Part shown: piece by piece, positions 35,873 through 44,792 of the stretch
Layout of the letters: each line of letters starts with the position of its first letter
Position numbering within the stretch: the stretch's first letter is position 1
Source: Arcicella sp034931005
GTDB taxonomy: Bacteria; Bacteroidota; Bacteroidia; Cytophagales; Spirosomataceae
Assembly (NCBI RefSeq): GCF_034931005.1
Contig: NZ_JAYGIN010000018.1
Location: 1-64,000, forward strand
Length of the DNA: 64,000 bases
Direction: 5' to 3'
The notes under the pieces: generated by a model
The model's database searches: none
Told to the model about the DNA's origin: nothing
The model's input: the letters and a program-made list of their open reading frames with translations, nothing else
Program-made: the position numbers and the translations under genes

Positions 35873-38625
35873 TAAAAAAACTATCATACTTTCTATTAAC
35901 GCTCCTTTTTTTGTCATTCAAACAAGAGGAAAAAGCCATTAATTTAACACATTTACGTTGTGAATTATTGGTAAATCCTGTTGGAATTGAGGTGATAAAT
36001 CCACGATTGAGTTGGGAAATAAAAGCGAATTTACGAGGCGTTGAACAAACAGCGTATCAAATAGTAGTGGCTTCAAGTGTTGAAAAATTGGCAAAAAATG
36101 ACGGTGATTTATGGGATTCTGGAAAAGTTATTTCTTCCGAAACCATTCATAATCGTTATACAGGAAAACCTTTGAAAAGTCGCCAAGCGTGTTTTTGGAA
36201 AGTAAAAATCTGGACTAATAAAGGCGAAACTGCTTGGGCTGAAAACGCTTCTTTTTCGATTGGTTTACGCAATTATGTAGATTGGAAAGGTCGTTGGATT
36301 GGACTTGACCGCTCTTTTGCATGGGATACAGAAAGTCAGTTTTCGAGACTCTCTGCTCGTTATTTTCGGAAAGAATTTACGGTCAATAAAGAAATCAAAC
36401 ACGCCACTGCTAATATCATTGGTTTGGGAATGTACGAGTTGTATTTCAATGGTCAAAAGGTTGGTAATCAAGTGCTTGCTCCCGTACCAACAGATTATAA
36501 CAAAGGCGTAAAATACAATAGCTTTGACGTTACTTCGCTACTAAAATCGGGCAATAATGCCATTGGGACGATATTGGGAAACGGGCGTTTTTACACCATG
36601 CGACAAGATTATAAACCCTATAAAATCAAGACGTTTGGGTATCCGAAAATGCTTTTCAATTTGGATATTGAATATACTGATGGTACAAAAGCAACCATTG
36701 TTAGTGATGATTCGTGGAAAGTAACCGCCGACGGAGCCATTCGCACCAATAACGAATATGACGGAGAAGAATATGATGCCGCCAAAGAGTTAACAGGCTG
36801 GAATAAAGCAGGTTATGTAGATACTGATTGGCTAAAAGCCGAATTTGTACAAGAAGCAGGCGGGAATTATGAAGCCCAAATGACCGAAAATATGAAGGTG
36901 ATGGAAACGTTAAAACCGCTTTCTATCAAAAAAATAAAGGAGAATACCTACATTTTGGACATGGGACAAAACATGGCTGGTTGGGTACGAATGCGAGTGC
37001 AAGGCAAGCGTGGCGACAAAGTGAGTTTACGTTTTGGTGAAAATATTCAAGCCAATGGCGAGCTTTATGTACGGAATCTTCGAGATGCAAAATCAACGGA
37101 TATTTATACGCTGAAAGGCGAAGGAACGGAAATTTGGGAGCCAACTTTTGTGTATCATGGTTTTAGGTATGTTGAAATTTCTAATTTTCCAACCGAACCA
37201 ACGATTGAAAATTTTGATGGAAGAGTGGTTTATGACGACATGGAAACCGTCGGCAATTTTTCAACTTCCAACAATACGATAAATCAGGTTTTTAAAAATG
37301 CGTATTGGGGAATTCGGAGTAATTATAAAGGAATGCCCGTCGATTGTCCGCAAAGAAATGAGCGTCAGCCGTGGCTTGGCGACCGCACAACGGGTGCTTA
37401 CGGGGAGAGTTTTATTTTTGACAATCATAATCTGTATGCCAAGTGGTTAGATGATATTCAGCAAGCCCAAAAAGCCGATGGAAGTATTCCTGATGTAGCC
37501 CCTGCATTTTGGAGATATTATGGCGATAATGTTACTTGGCCAAGCACTTATATTTCGGTGGCGAGTATGCTTTTTAGACAATTTGGCGACCAAGAAGTAA
37601 TCAAAAAACATTATTCGTCCATGAAAAAATGGATGGATTATATGGCTGAAAAATATACCGAAAATGGCATTGTTACCAAGGATAAATACGGCGATTGGTG
37701 TGTGCCGCCCGAGTCGAAAGAGTTGATTCATGCCAAAGACACTACCCGCATTACCGATGGAAAATTAATTGCGGCAGCTACCTACATTCAGTTGTTGGCA
37801 ACGATGCAGGATTTTGCCCAATTATTAGAAAAAAATGATGATAAAAAAGTATTTGCAAGTCTGTCTTTAACTATGCAAAAAGCCTTTAATCAGCAGTTTT
37901 TGAAGCAAGAAAAAACACAATACAGCAACGGCACAGTTACCGCAAATTTATTGCCGATTGTCTATGATATTGTGCCAAAGGAGAACAAAAAAGCCGTTTT
38001 CAATACTTTAATTGATAAAATTTTAACCGAAAATAAAGGGCATATTAGCACGGGAGTTATTGGAACACAGTGGTTAATGAGAGGTTTAACCCAAAATGGA
38101 CGCTCGGATATTGCGTATCAATTAGCCACCAATACCGACTATCCAAGTTGGGGTTATATGGCAGAAAATGGAGCGACTACCATTTGGGAATTATGGAATG
38201 GAAATACGGCAAATCCCGAAATGAATTCGGCCAATCATGTGATGCTTTTGGGGGATTTAATTGTTTGGTATTATGAAAATTTAGCAGGCATAAAATCTGA
38301 ATCTAATGCCTTCAAAACAATTATCATGAAGCCCGAAATTATTGAAAAATTGGAAGGTGTTAAAGCAAGCTATCATAGTATTCGGGGAGAGATTTCGTCG
38401 GAATGGAAAAATGAAGCGGGACAATTTTCGTGGAAAATTAGCATCCCACCCAACACAAAAGCCCTTCTTTATTTACCGACAAATTCTATAAAAAATATTA
38501 AAGAAAGTAATCAAAAAATAAGTCAAAATAAATCAATCAAATTCTTGAAAATCGAGCAGAACAAAGTGGTTTTAGAAGTGGAATCTGGCAGTTATGAATT
38601 TGTAGTGAATCAATTTAAGCATTAA
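35869..38625 (+). CDS. Secreted GH78 alpha-L-rhamnosidase (first copy)
   Basis: This 918-aa exported GH78 protein has a hydrophobic leader followed by an N-terminal fibronectin-like domain (THLRCELLVNPVGIEVINPRL). The rhamnosidase N domain follows (about 170-330; ARYFRKEFTV, GLGMYELYFNGQKVGN, LAPVPTDY), then the concanavalin-like domain (TYILDMGQNMAGWVRMRVQG). The six-hairpin catalytic domain has DCPQRNERQPWLGD (acid residue about E498) and YPSWGYMAENGATTIWELWNG carrying the second carboxylate. It should remove terminal alpha-L-rhamnose. It is translationally coupled to the Gfo/Idh gene and followed by a 16-bp hairpin. It is distinct from the GH78 genes at 53.6 and 61.4 kb. Confidence 0.93.
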   Translation: MIKKLSYFLLTLLFLSFKQEEKAINLTHLRCELLVNPVGIEVINPRLSWEIKANLRGVEQTAYQIVVASSVEKLAKNDGDLWDSGKVISSETIHNRYTGKPLKSRQACFWKVKIWTNKGETAWAENASFSIGLRNYVDWKGRWIGLDRSFAWDTESQFSRLSARYFRKEFTVNKEIKHATANIIGLGMYELYFNGQKVGNQVLAPVPTDYNKGVKYNSFDVTSLLKSGNNAIGTILGNGRFYTMRQDYKPYKIKTFGYPKMLFNLDIEYTDGTKATIVSDDSWKVTADGAIRTNNEYDGEEYDAAKELTGWNKAGYVDTDWLKAEFVQEAGGNYEAQMTENMKVMETLKPLSIKKIKENTYILDMGQNMAGWVRMRVQGKRGDKVSLRFGENIQANGELYVRNLRDAKSTDIYTLKGEGTEIWEPTFVYHGFRYVEISNFPTEPTIENFDGRVVYDDMETVGNFSTSNNTINQVFKNAYWGIRSNYKGMPVDCPQRNERQPWLGDRTTGAYGESFIFDNHNLYAKWLDDIQQAQKADGSIPDVAPAFWRYYGDNVTWPSTYISVASMLFRQFGDQEVIKKHYSSMKKWMDYMAEKYTENGIVTKDKYGDWCVPPESKELIHAKDTTRITDGKLIAAATYIQLLATMQDFAQLLEKNDDKKVFASLSLTMQKAFNQQFLKQEKTQYSNGTVTANLLPIVYDIVPKENKKAVFNTLIDKILTENKGHISTGVIGTQWLMRGLTQNGRSDIAYQLATNTDYPSWGYMAENGATTIWELWNGNTANPEMNSANHVMLLGDLIVWYYENLAGIKSESNAFKTIIMKPEIIEKLEGVKASYHSIRGEISSEWKNEAGQFSWKISIPPNTKALLYLPTNSIKNIKESNQKISQNKSIKFLKIEQNKVVLEVESGSYEFVVNQFKH

Positions 38626-38645
38626 AAGCGGTTATCTGCCTAACC

Positions 38646-38680
38646 TAACGCTGACAGGGTTCAAAACCCTGTCAGCGTTA
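38646..38680 (+). terminator. Strong hairpin after GH78 (CGCTGACAGGG family)
   Basis: TAACGCTGACAGGGTT (38646-38661) and AACCCTGTCAGCGTTA (38665-38680) form a perfect 16-bp stem with a 3-base loop, followed by AAAATT. It could attenuate transcription or protect the upstream mRNA. It shares its core with the repeat at 31681-31754. Confidence 0.65.
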
Positions 38681-38731
38681 AAATTAGAACAATTTAAAAC
38701 TTTTAAAATAGGCTTTACTTTAAAATAATAC

Positions 38732-39859
38732 ATGAAAAATATTTTTAAAATATTACTAATCAGTTTATTAACGATAAATATTTCTATTGCACAAAAATGG
38801 AAATCAGGACTTTTATTGGATGAATTCGTGGTTGAAAATCCTCCATTTCCCGAAAGTCACGCAGCAACGATTGCTGAAACACCAAACGGTTTGGTTGCTG
38901 CGTGGTTTGGAGGAACAAAAGAACGAAATCCAGATGTATGCATTTGGGTAAGTCGCCAAGAAAATGGCAAATGGTTAGCCCCACAAAATGTAGCCAATGG
39001 CGTATTGAACGATACCGTCAGATATGCCTGTTGGAATCCCGTTTTATACCAAATTCCAAACGGAGATTTAATGTTATTTTACAAAATTGGACCCAGTCCC
39101 GCAAAATGGAAAGGATGGTTAAAAACCTCTGCGGATGGAGGTAAAACGTGGTCAAATGCGACACAATTACCTGAAGGTTTTCTGGGCCCCATCAAGAATA
39201 AACCTGTTTTATTGAGTAATGGAAATCTATTTTGTCCAAGCAGTACCGAAGGAGAAAAAGGGTGGAGAATACATTTTGAGGTAACACCAGATTTTGGAAA
39301 AACATGGCGTATGATAGCACCAATTACGGCTGAAAAGGAATTTGGGGCAATTCAACCAAGCATTTTGCAACACGGAAATGGCAAATTACATATTGTAGCA
39401 AGAAGTAAAAATAGAGCCATTTTAGAATCATGGTCGTATGATAACGGAGAAACGTGGACACCCTTAGCCAAGACAAATTTGCCCAATAATAATTCGGGAA
39501 CAGATGCCGTAACGCTCAAAAATGGACTTCATTTATTGGTGTATAATCACGTATTACCTCCCAATAATTTAGCAAAAGGTCCACGAACGCCCTTGAATAT
39601 TTCGGTTTCAAAAGATGGTAAAAACTGGTCTGCGGCATTAATTATTGAAGATTCACCGATAAGTCAATATTCGTATCCATCCATTATACAGTCGTCGGAT
39701 GGATTGGTTCATGTGATTTATACTTGGCGAAGACAGAAAATAAAACACGCTGTTATTGACCCTAAGAAGTTCAAAACCAAGAAGATAAAAGAGGGCATTT
39801 GGCCATCTGTAAAAGGCTACATTGCCCCAACGGGAGCAGAAATTACAAAAGAAGTATAG
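38732..39859 (+). CDS. Secreted sialidase-fold (BNR repeat) protein
   Basis: This 375-aa exported six-bladed propeller of the BNR_2/sialidase superfamily starts with a signal peptide ending ISIAQ. The entry is PFPESHAATIAETPNGLVAAWFGG. Asp-box-like turns follow (SADGGKTWSN, TPDFGKTWRM, SYDNGETWTP, SKDGKNWSA), with conserved arginines and KPVLLSNGNLFCPSS. Sialic acid is not a plant sugar, but RG-II carries the related ulosonic acids Kdo and Dha, which sialidase-fold enzymes (GH33/GH143) remove. That makes a ulosonidase role a reasonable inference here. This particular subfamily is common in pectin loci and I know no proven activity for it, so a lyase or rhamnosidase role is also possible. Confidence 0.7.
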   Translation: MKNIFKILLISLLTINISIAQKWKSGLLLDEFVVENPPFPESHAATIAETPNGLVAAWFGGTKERNPDVCIWVSRQENGKWLAPQNVANGVLNDTVRYACWNPVLYQIPNGDLMLFYKIGPSPAKWKGWLKTSADGGKTWSNATQLPEGFLGPIKNKPVLLSNGNLFCPSSTEGEKGWRIHFEVTPDFGKTWRMIAPITAEKEFGAIQPSILQHGNGKLHIVARSKNRAILESWSYDNGETWTPLAKTNLPNNNSGTDAVTLKNGLHLLVYNHVLPPNNLAKGPRTPLNISVSKDGKNWSAALIIEDSPISQYSYPSIIQSSDGLVHVIYTWRRQKIKHAVIDPKKFKTKKIKEGIWPSVKGYIAPTGAEITKEV

Positions 39860-39867
39860 TCCCAAGC

Positions 39868-40025
39868 AAAACCTCACCCCCAGCCCCTCTCCGATGGAGA
39901 GGGGAGCATTCGTCCAATTTTCCCTATGAAACTAAACTAAAATACGGTATTACAATCATAATGGAGAAGAGAACATTCGTCCAATTCCCCCCTCTCTTTT
40001 GGAGAGGGGCTGGGGGTGAGGTTTT
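39868..40025. repeat. CCTCACCCCC/GGGGGTGAGG inverted repeat, copy A
   Basis: The left arm begins AAAACCTCACCCCCAGCCCC and the right arm ends GGCTGGGGGTGAGGTTTT. The arms are separated by about 110 bases and carry internal CTCTCC..GGAGAG hairpins. GC-rich against an AT-rich background, the repeat fills the gap before the Fe-ADH gene. Copies B-D are at 48657-48752, 51662-51760 and 61321-61413. Confidence 0.9.
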
Positions 40026-40039
40026 AAATCAAAAATACT

Positions 40040-41194
40040 ATGTCGTCATTACAACACGTAAGCATACATTTTCCGAGTAAATTGGTTTTTGGTAAAGGCA
40101 TTCTTCAACAATTACCTGATGAAATAATTGCCTTCAAAGCCAAAAGCGTACTGATTGTTACCATTATTCCTTTGTTGGAAAACATTCAGCCACTTATCGA
40201 AACCTTAACACAAAAAGGTATTCATGTGTCGATTGATACCAGTATTTTAAATGAGCCGAGTTTCAAAGATTTCTATGAATTGATGGAGCGGGTTACGCCT
40301 CAAAATCCTGATGTGGTAATTGGAATTGGGGGTGGAAGTGTGTTAGATGTAGCAAAATTGGTAGCCGCTCAGTTGGAAAACGAGCAAACATTACCCGAAT
40401 ATGTGGGTATTGGCTTGCTGAACGGACGTAAGAAAAAATTGATTTGTGTACCCGCCACCGCTGGAACTGGCAGTGAAGTTTCGCCCAATGCTATTTTGGT
40501 GGACAATGCCGATAACCAAAAAAAGGGAATTATTAGCCCATTCTTAGTGCCTGATGTGGTGTATGCCGACCCACTTTTGACTTTGAGCGTACCCTCAGCC
40601 ATTACTGCCGCAACGGGTTTAGATGCCCTCACGCATTGTTTGGAGGCATATACTAATAAATTTGCCAATATGTTTATTGACATTTATGCGTATGAAGGAA
40701 TGCGTTTGATTGCCAAAGATATTGTTGCCGCTGTAAAAGATGGTTCAGATGAAAATGCCAGAGTCAACGTAGCGATGGGAAGTTTGTTAGGTGGTTTTTG
40801 TTTAGGCCCAGTTAATACCGCAGGCGTTCACGCACTTTCTTATCCTTTAGGCAGTGAATTCCATTTGCCCCATGGTTTGTCGAACGCCCTTTTATTGCCT
40901 TATGTGATGGAATATAACATTCCTGCATCGCCCGAAAAATATGCCAAAGTTGCCGTTGCTTTAGGATGCCAAGAAGCGGATACTTTTATGGAAACAGCAT
41001 ATCGAGGTGTTGCCAAAATTAGACAAATTATTAAAGAATGCGGTATTCCTGCTACTTTAAAAGAAGTAGGCATACCCCAAGAAGCCATTTCACAATTGGC
41101 AAAAGATGCTTTAAAAATTCAACGGTTACTAAAAAATAATCCACGATTAATTGAAGAACACGATGCCATTGCCATTTTTGAATCAGCGTATTAA
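40040..41194 (+). CDS. Iron-containing alcohol dehydrogenase
   Basis: This 384-aa cytosolic group III alcohol dehydrogenase has the NAD-binding GIGGGSVLDVAKLVAAQ and the family segment CVPATAGTGSEVSPNAIL. The metal site lies in ATGLDALTHCLEAYTNKF (Asp and His ligands), AGVHALSYPLG and HGLSNALLLPYVMEYN. Substrates of the family include lactaldehyde, propanediols and hydroxybutyrates. L-lactaldehyde arises from rhamnose and fucose breakdown, but the next genes are a DapA-type aldolase, PdxA2 and an acid-sugar kinase. Oxidation of a hydroxy-acid sugar or reduction of an aldolase product is therefore equally plausible. It is the first gene of the cytosolic catabolic block and is followed by a palindrome. 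The exact substrate is not readable. Confidence 0.9.
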   Translation: MSSLQHVSIHFPSKLVFGKGILQQLPDEIIAFKAKSVLIVTIIPLLENIQPLIETLTQKGIHVSIDTSILNEPSFKDFYELMERVTPQNPDVVIGIGGGSVLDVAKLVAAQLENEQTLPEYVGIGLLNGRKKKLICVPATAGTGSEVSPNAILVDNADNQKKGIISPFLVPDVVYADPLLTLSVPSAITAATGLDALTHCLEAYTNKFANMFIDIYAYEGMRLIAKDIVAAVKDGSDENARVNVAMGSLLGGFCLGPVNTAGVHALSYPLGSEFHLPHGLSNALLLPYVMEYNIPASPEKYAKVAVALGCQEADTFMETAYRGVAKIRQIIKECGIPATLKEVGIPQEAISQLAKDALKIQRLLKNNPRLIEEHDAIAIFESAY

Positions 41195-41199
41195 TGGTA

Positions 41200-41262
41200 G
41201 TAGTGGCGAATAGTATTCGCCATTGTTCTCAATTAAAATTGGCGAATGCTATTCGCCACTAC
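41200..41262. repeat. Inverted repeat after Fe-ADH, 23-bp arms
   Basis: The arms at 41200-41222 and 41240-41262 are complementary with one mismatch. The core is TAGTGGCGAATAGTATTCGC, and each arm is itself partly palindromic. The repeat starts five bases after the Fe-ADH stop codon. Confidence 0.88.
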
Positions 41263-41349
41263 ATAATTACCAAAATATTCCTCTTTTTACTTTCAAACAG
41301 CTTTAAGGACTTAAAAACCAAGCCACGAATGAGCAAATAATACCACCCG

Positions 41350-42276
41350 ATGAGAATACAAAAAAAATATAGTGGAATTGTAGTACCTGCCGTCACACCG
41401 CTTACGGAAGACTACAAATTAGACATAGCAGCAGTAGGAAAAATATTTGATAATTTTTATCAGCACAATGCCCAGCCTTTTGTGTTAGGCACAACTGGCG
41501 AAGTTGCTTCTTTGCCTAACGACCTCAAAACGGCATATTTAAAACAAGCAGGACTTTCAAAAAAGCAGGGTACAACATTGTATGCGGGTATTTCTTCTAA
41601 TTGTTTGCAAGAATCAATCGACTATGCAAAGGAGGCTCACGATTTTGGAATAGATGTCGTTGCAGTAACAATTCCATGCTATTATCCTTTAACAGATGGA
41701 CAGACGAAAAAGTATTTTGAACAGTTGGCTGATGCCATTCCGTTGCCTTTGATAATTTATAATATTCCTGCTACAACCCATGTTTCGTTGCCGTTGGCGA
41801 TGATTGATGAATTGAGTTATCATGACAATATTGTAGGTTCAAAAGATTCAGAAAGAAGCGTTGAAAGGTTACATCAATCTTTGAAATTATGGAAAAACCG
41901 CTCAGATTTTAGTCATTTTATGGGTTGGGCTGCCAAATCTGCGGAAGCATTATTGTTGGGAAGTGACGGAATTATTCCGAGTACGGGCAATTATATGCCA
42001 AGTATTTATCAAGAAATGCAAAAGGCAGTTTGGAACGAAAATGTCGAAAAAGCCTACGAAATGCAAGAGCGTTCTGATTTTTACGGAAATCTTTATCAAG
42101 GCGGACGGACATTGGGCGAATCGCTTTGGGCATTGAAAGTTTTGATGAATGAAGGTGGGCTTTGTAAACCAATAGTCATGCCACCGCTACAAGCACAGTC
42201 GGAGGAAGAAGTCTTGAAATTAGTAGAATCATTAAATCTGTGTGATGTTGGTAATACGGTTTTTCAGACGGTTTAG
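41350..42276 (+). CDS. DapA/NAL-family class I aldolase or lyase
   Basis: This 308-aa cytosolic (beta/alpha)8 enzyme of the dihydrodipicolinate synthase / N-acetylneuraminate lyase family has all three family hallmarks. These are the substrate loop VLGTTGEVASLP, the proton-relay tyrosine in LIIYNIPATTHVSLP, and the Schiff-base lysine in NIVGSKDSERSVERL. Family members cleave or form 2-keto-3-deoxy acids (pyruvate aldolases). Synthesis of lysine is unlikely given the neighbours (Fe-ADH, PdxA2, DUF1537 kinase, symporter). A sugar-acid aldolase or dehydratase is more likely, perhaps for a 2-keto-3-deoxy acid from an RG-II component. Followed by a nested palindromic element. Confidence 0.88.
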   Translation: MRIQKKYSGIVVPAVTPLTEDYKLDIAAVGKIFDNFYQHNAQPFVLGTTGEVASLPNDLKTAYLKQAGLSKKQGTTLYAGISSNCLQESIDYAKEAHDFGIDVVAVTIPCYYPLTDGQTKKYFEQLADAIPLPLIIYNIPATTHVSLPLAMIDELSYHDNIVGSKDSERSVERLHQSLKLWKNRSDFSHFMGWAAKSAEALLLGSDGIIPSTGNYMPSIYQEMQKAVWNENVEKAYEMQERSDFYGNLYQGGRTLGESLWALKVLMNEGGLCKPIVMPPLQAQSEEEVLKLVESLNLCDVGNTVFQTV

Positions 42277-42302
42277 TAATGATTAATGATGTTACGCAAT
42301 AT

Positions 42303-42460
42303 TTAAGGTTGAGCTTCTCCGAAGCTAAATACACCATTTTTATATTTTCTCCAAAGGTTATACTTCTCCGAAGTAATTATCGTACACCACTTCGGAGAAG
42401 TATAACCTTTGGAGAAAGAAAAATGCGAGTTAAAATAGCTTCGGAGAAGCTCAACCTTAA
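42303..42460. repeat. Nested palindromic element (CTTCTCCGAAG), copy 1
   Basis: The outer arms (42303-42327 / 42436-42460) are 25-base perfect complements containing GAGCTTCTCCGAAGC. The inner arms (42346-42374 / 42389-42417) are 29-base perfect complements containing TATACTTCTCCGAAGT. Inner and outer arms share the CTTCTCCGAAG core. The whole element of about 158 bp recurs at 51806-51964. It has the shape of a non-autonomous palindromic mobile element. Confidence 0.92.
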
Positions 42461-42554
42461 TGCTATGTGTAACCTCATTCTCCAAAATAAAAACCTTAGA
42501 ATCTAAACTTATTACAATCTTACTAAATCATTGTTGAATAAAAATAAAATCATC

Positions 42555-43598
42555 ATGTCATTATTACCAATTATAGGAATTACGATGGGCGACCCTGCAA
42601 GTATCGGCCCTGAAATAGCAATAAAAGCACTTTTACATCAAGATATATATAAAAATTGTCGCCCTTTAATTGTTGGAAGTGCGGATGTTTTCAAACAAAT
42701 TCAGCAAAAATTACAGCTTAATGCTCAGATAAATGCGATTGAAACCGTTGAAGAAGCAAAATTTGAATATGGCGTAATTGATGTCTATGATTTGAAAAAT
42801 GTCGAGGCGGATAAATTAGTCTTTGGTGAAATATCTGCCATGTGCGGAGAAGCTGCTTTTCAATCCGTTAAAACGGTGATTGATTTAGCCTTAGCCAAAG
42901 AAATTGATGCTACCGTAACGGGACCAATCAATAAAAAATCCATCAACGAAGCGGGTTATCATTTTGCGGGACATACCGAAATTTACGCCCATTTTACCAA
43001 TACCAAAAAATATGCAATGCTTTTGGTAGAAGACAAAATGAAGGTAATTCACGTTTCTACGCACGTTTCATTGCGTCAAGCCTGTGATTTAGTGAAAAAA
43101 GAACGCATTTTGCAAGTCGTGGAATTGTTACATAACGGCATGATTTCGTTGGGAGAAACCAATCTGAAAATCGGCATTGCAGGACTAAATCCGCACGCAG
43201 GAGATTCTGGATTATTTGGAACGGAAGAAGCCGAAGAGATTTTACCAGCCGTTGAAGAAGCCTTAAAATTGGGCTACGACGTAGAAGGTCCCGTGCCACC
43301 TGATACGATGTTTGCCAAAGCTGCAACGGGGTATTATGGGGGTGTGGTGGCAATGTATCACGACCAAGGACATATTCCTTTTAAACTAACTGGTTTTCAA
43401 TGGAATACCGAAAAAAACCAAATGGATAGCGTCAAAGGCGTAAATATTACGATGGGATTGCCCATAATTCGTACCTCTGTTGACCATGGAACAGCTTTTG
43501 AAATTGCAGGAAAAGGGATTGCCAGTGAAGATGCAATGGTTTTAGCCATTGAGTCGGCAGTGCAATTGAGTAAATACCGTAAAAGTGTGGCTGTTTAG
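42555..43598 (+). CDS. pdxA2: PdxA2-type 4-phospho acid-sugar dehydrogenase
   Basis: Start ATG 42555 is chosen because the family N-terminus is ITMGDPASIGPEIAIKAL; the longer frame adds eight unlikely residues. The product is 347 aa and cytosolic. PdxA-family metal and substrate motifs are present: GPINKKSINEAG, FAGHTEIYAHF, HVSTHVSLRQA, GLNPHAGDSGLFGTEE and MYHDQGHIPFKL with the metal-binding histidines, plus a C-terminal TSVDHGTAFEIAGKG. PdxA makes pyridoxine precursors, but copies paired with DUF1537 kinases (PdxA2) oxidatively decarboxylate 4-phospho-D-threonate or erythronate to dihydroxyacetone phosphate. Here the kinase gene begins on the very next base after the stop. That pairing supports acid-sugar catabolism rather than vitamin B6 synthesis. 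Confidence 0.9.
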   Translation: MSLLPIIGITMGDPASIGPEIAIKALLHQDIYKNCRPLIVGSADVFKQIQQKLQLNAQINAIETVEEAKFEYGVIDVYDLKNVEADKLVFGEISAMCGEAAFQSVKTVIDLALAKEIDATVTGPINKKSINEAGYHFAGHTEIYAHFTNTKKYAMLLVEDKMKVIHVSTHVSLRQACDLVKKERILQVVELLHNGMISLGETNLKIGIAGLNPHAGDSGLFGTEEAEEILPAVEEALKLGYDVEGPVPPDTMFAKAATGYYGGVVAMYHDQGHIPFKLTGFQWNTEKNQMDSVKGVNITMGLPIIRTSVDHGTAFEIAGKGIASEDAMVLAIESAVQLSKYRKSVAV

Positions 43599-44768
43599 AT
43601 GAAATCGCCGATAATTGTTATTGCAGATGACTTCACGGGTGCGGCAGAAATTGCAGGAATTGGCTTGCGATATCAGTTAAGGGTTGAAATTATGACCAAC
43701 CTCGAAACCGACTCACAAGCTGATTTATGGGTGATTGCTGCTAATACTCGTTCACTTACTGAAATTGAGGCCAAAAAAATCATTTCGGAACTTTCGGAAC
43801 AATTATTAGCCTTAAAACCTACCTTAATTTATAAGAAAATAGACTCAGTTTTAAGGGGACATATTTTAGTAGAAATAACGGAAATATTACAAAAAACAAA
43901 TCATCATCAAGTCTTAATTGTTCCCACAAATCCATCATTGGGCAGAACAATTATCAATGGTAATTATTTTGTAAAGGGTGTACTAATTTCGGAAACATCT
44001 TTCGCTCATGACCCCGAATTTGCTATCAAAAGTTCTCATGTATTAGCAATGATTAAGGCTGAAAATACCACCGTTCAAGTATTGAACACAAAGGATATTT
44101 TACCTAAAGAAGGTATTTTTATTGCCGAAGCAAATACAAAAGAAGATATTGAATATTGGGTGTTTCAAGCGAATCAAAATACATTATTAGTAGGAGCGGC
44201 TGATTTTTTCAATGCTATTTTGGCAAAATATTGTCAAAATAATTCTGATAAAAAACAGGTTTTAGTACATGATAATTCTAAATTTAAAAATGCTAAAACG
44301 TTGTATGTCAGCGGAACAACTTTTGGTAAAAGCGTACAAGCTATTGCTCTAAAATCTCAACTTGATGGCTCGGTTAGTTATTTGCCAGAAGCATTTTTTA
44401 GTGATAAAAACGAAGCAAAAATTATCCAAGCATGGGCAAACGAAATTCTTTGTTTATTACAAAATCATCCTTCTGTAATTGTTGCCATTGGTGATTTATC
44501 AGACTATGACGTTTTACCAACGCAATTAGCAAAATGGATGGGTTTAGTAGTAAAAAAAGTGCTTGAAAATAGCGAAATCCAAGAGCTTTTAATTGAAGGA
44601 GGAGCTACCGCTGCTGCTATTTTACAAACATTATCCTTCACTCGTTTTATGCCTACCAACGAATTTTCACAAGGGGTAATTCGGATGAAATGTCAAGGTG
44701 AAACACAAACTTATCTAACCATAAAACCAGGTAGTTATGAATGGTCAAAAGAAATTTGGGAATTCTAA
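43599..44768 (+). CDS. DUF1537 four-carbon acid-sugar kinase (threonate/erythronate type)
   Basis: This 389-aa cytosolic ATP-dependent kinase has the N-terminal substrate domain with VIADDFTGAAEIAGIG, then WVIAANTRSL and YKKIDSVLRGH. The C-terminal ATP domain has LYVSGTTFGKS and LLIEGGATAAAILQTL in place of the more common GGETA. It begins directly after the PdxA2 stop. Known pairs phosphorylate D-threonate, L-threonate or D-erythronate at C4 for the PdxA2 or a comparable dehydrogenase. The second DUF1537 kinase (58.7 kb) is divergent and paired with an RLP, so the two must serve different acids. The precise substrate is unassigned. Confidence 0.9.
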   Translation: MKSPIIVIADDFTGAAEIAGIGLRYQLRVEIMTNLETDSQADLWVIAANTRSLTEIEAKKIISELSEQLLALKPTLIYKKIDSVLRGHILVEITEILQKTNHHQVLIVPTNPSLGRTIINGNYFVKGVLISETSFAHDPEFAIKSSHVLAMIKAENTTVQVLNTKDILPKEGIFIAEANTKEDIEYWVFQANQNTLLVGAADFFNAILAKYCQNNSDKKQVLVHDNSKFKNAKTLYVSGTTFGKSVQAIALKSQLDGSVSYLPEAFFSDKNEAKIIQAWANEILCLLQNHPSVIVAIGDLSDYDVLPTQLAKWMGLVVKKVLENSEIQELLIEGGATAAAILQTLSFTRFMPTNEFSQGVIRMKCQGETQTYLTIKPGSYEWSKEIWEF

Positions 44769-44792
44769 CGTATCAGATAATGCTTTAACTAT

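Noticed and set aside
41350..42276. Lysine-pathway dihydrodipicolinate synthase
   Set aside because: Catalytic residues are shared by the whole superfamily; the neighbours are sugar-acid genes, not lysine genes.
42279..42506. Open frames on both strands across the nested palindrome (also 39799-40080 and 48485-48748)
   Set aside because: They translate inverted-repeat DNA, and symmetry alone gives open frames on both strands.
42555..43598. Pyridoxine-biosynthetic PdxA
   Set aside because: The abutting DUF1537 kinase gene and nearby symporter, with no other vitamin B6 gene, favour the PdxA2 role.
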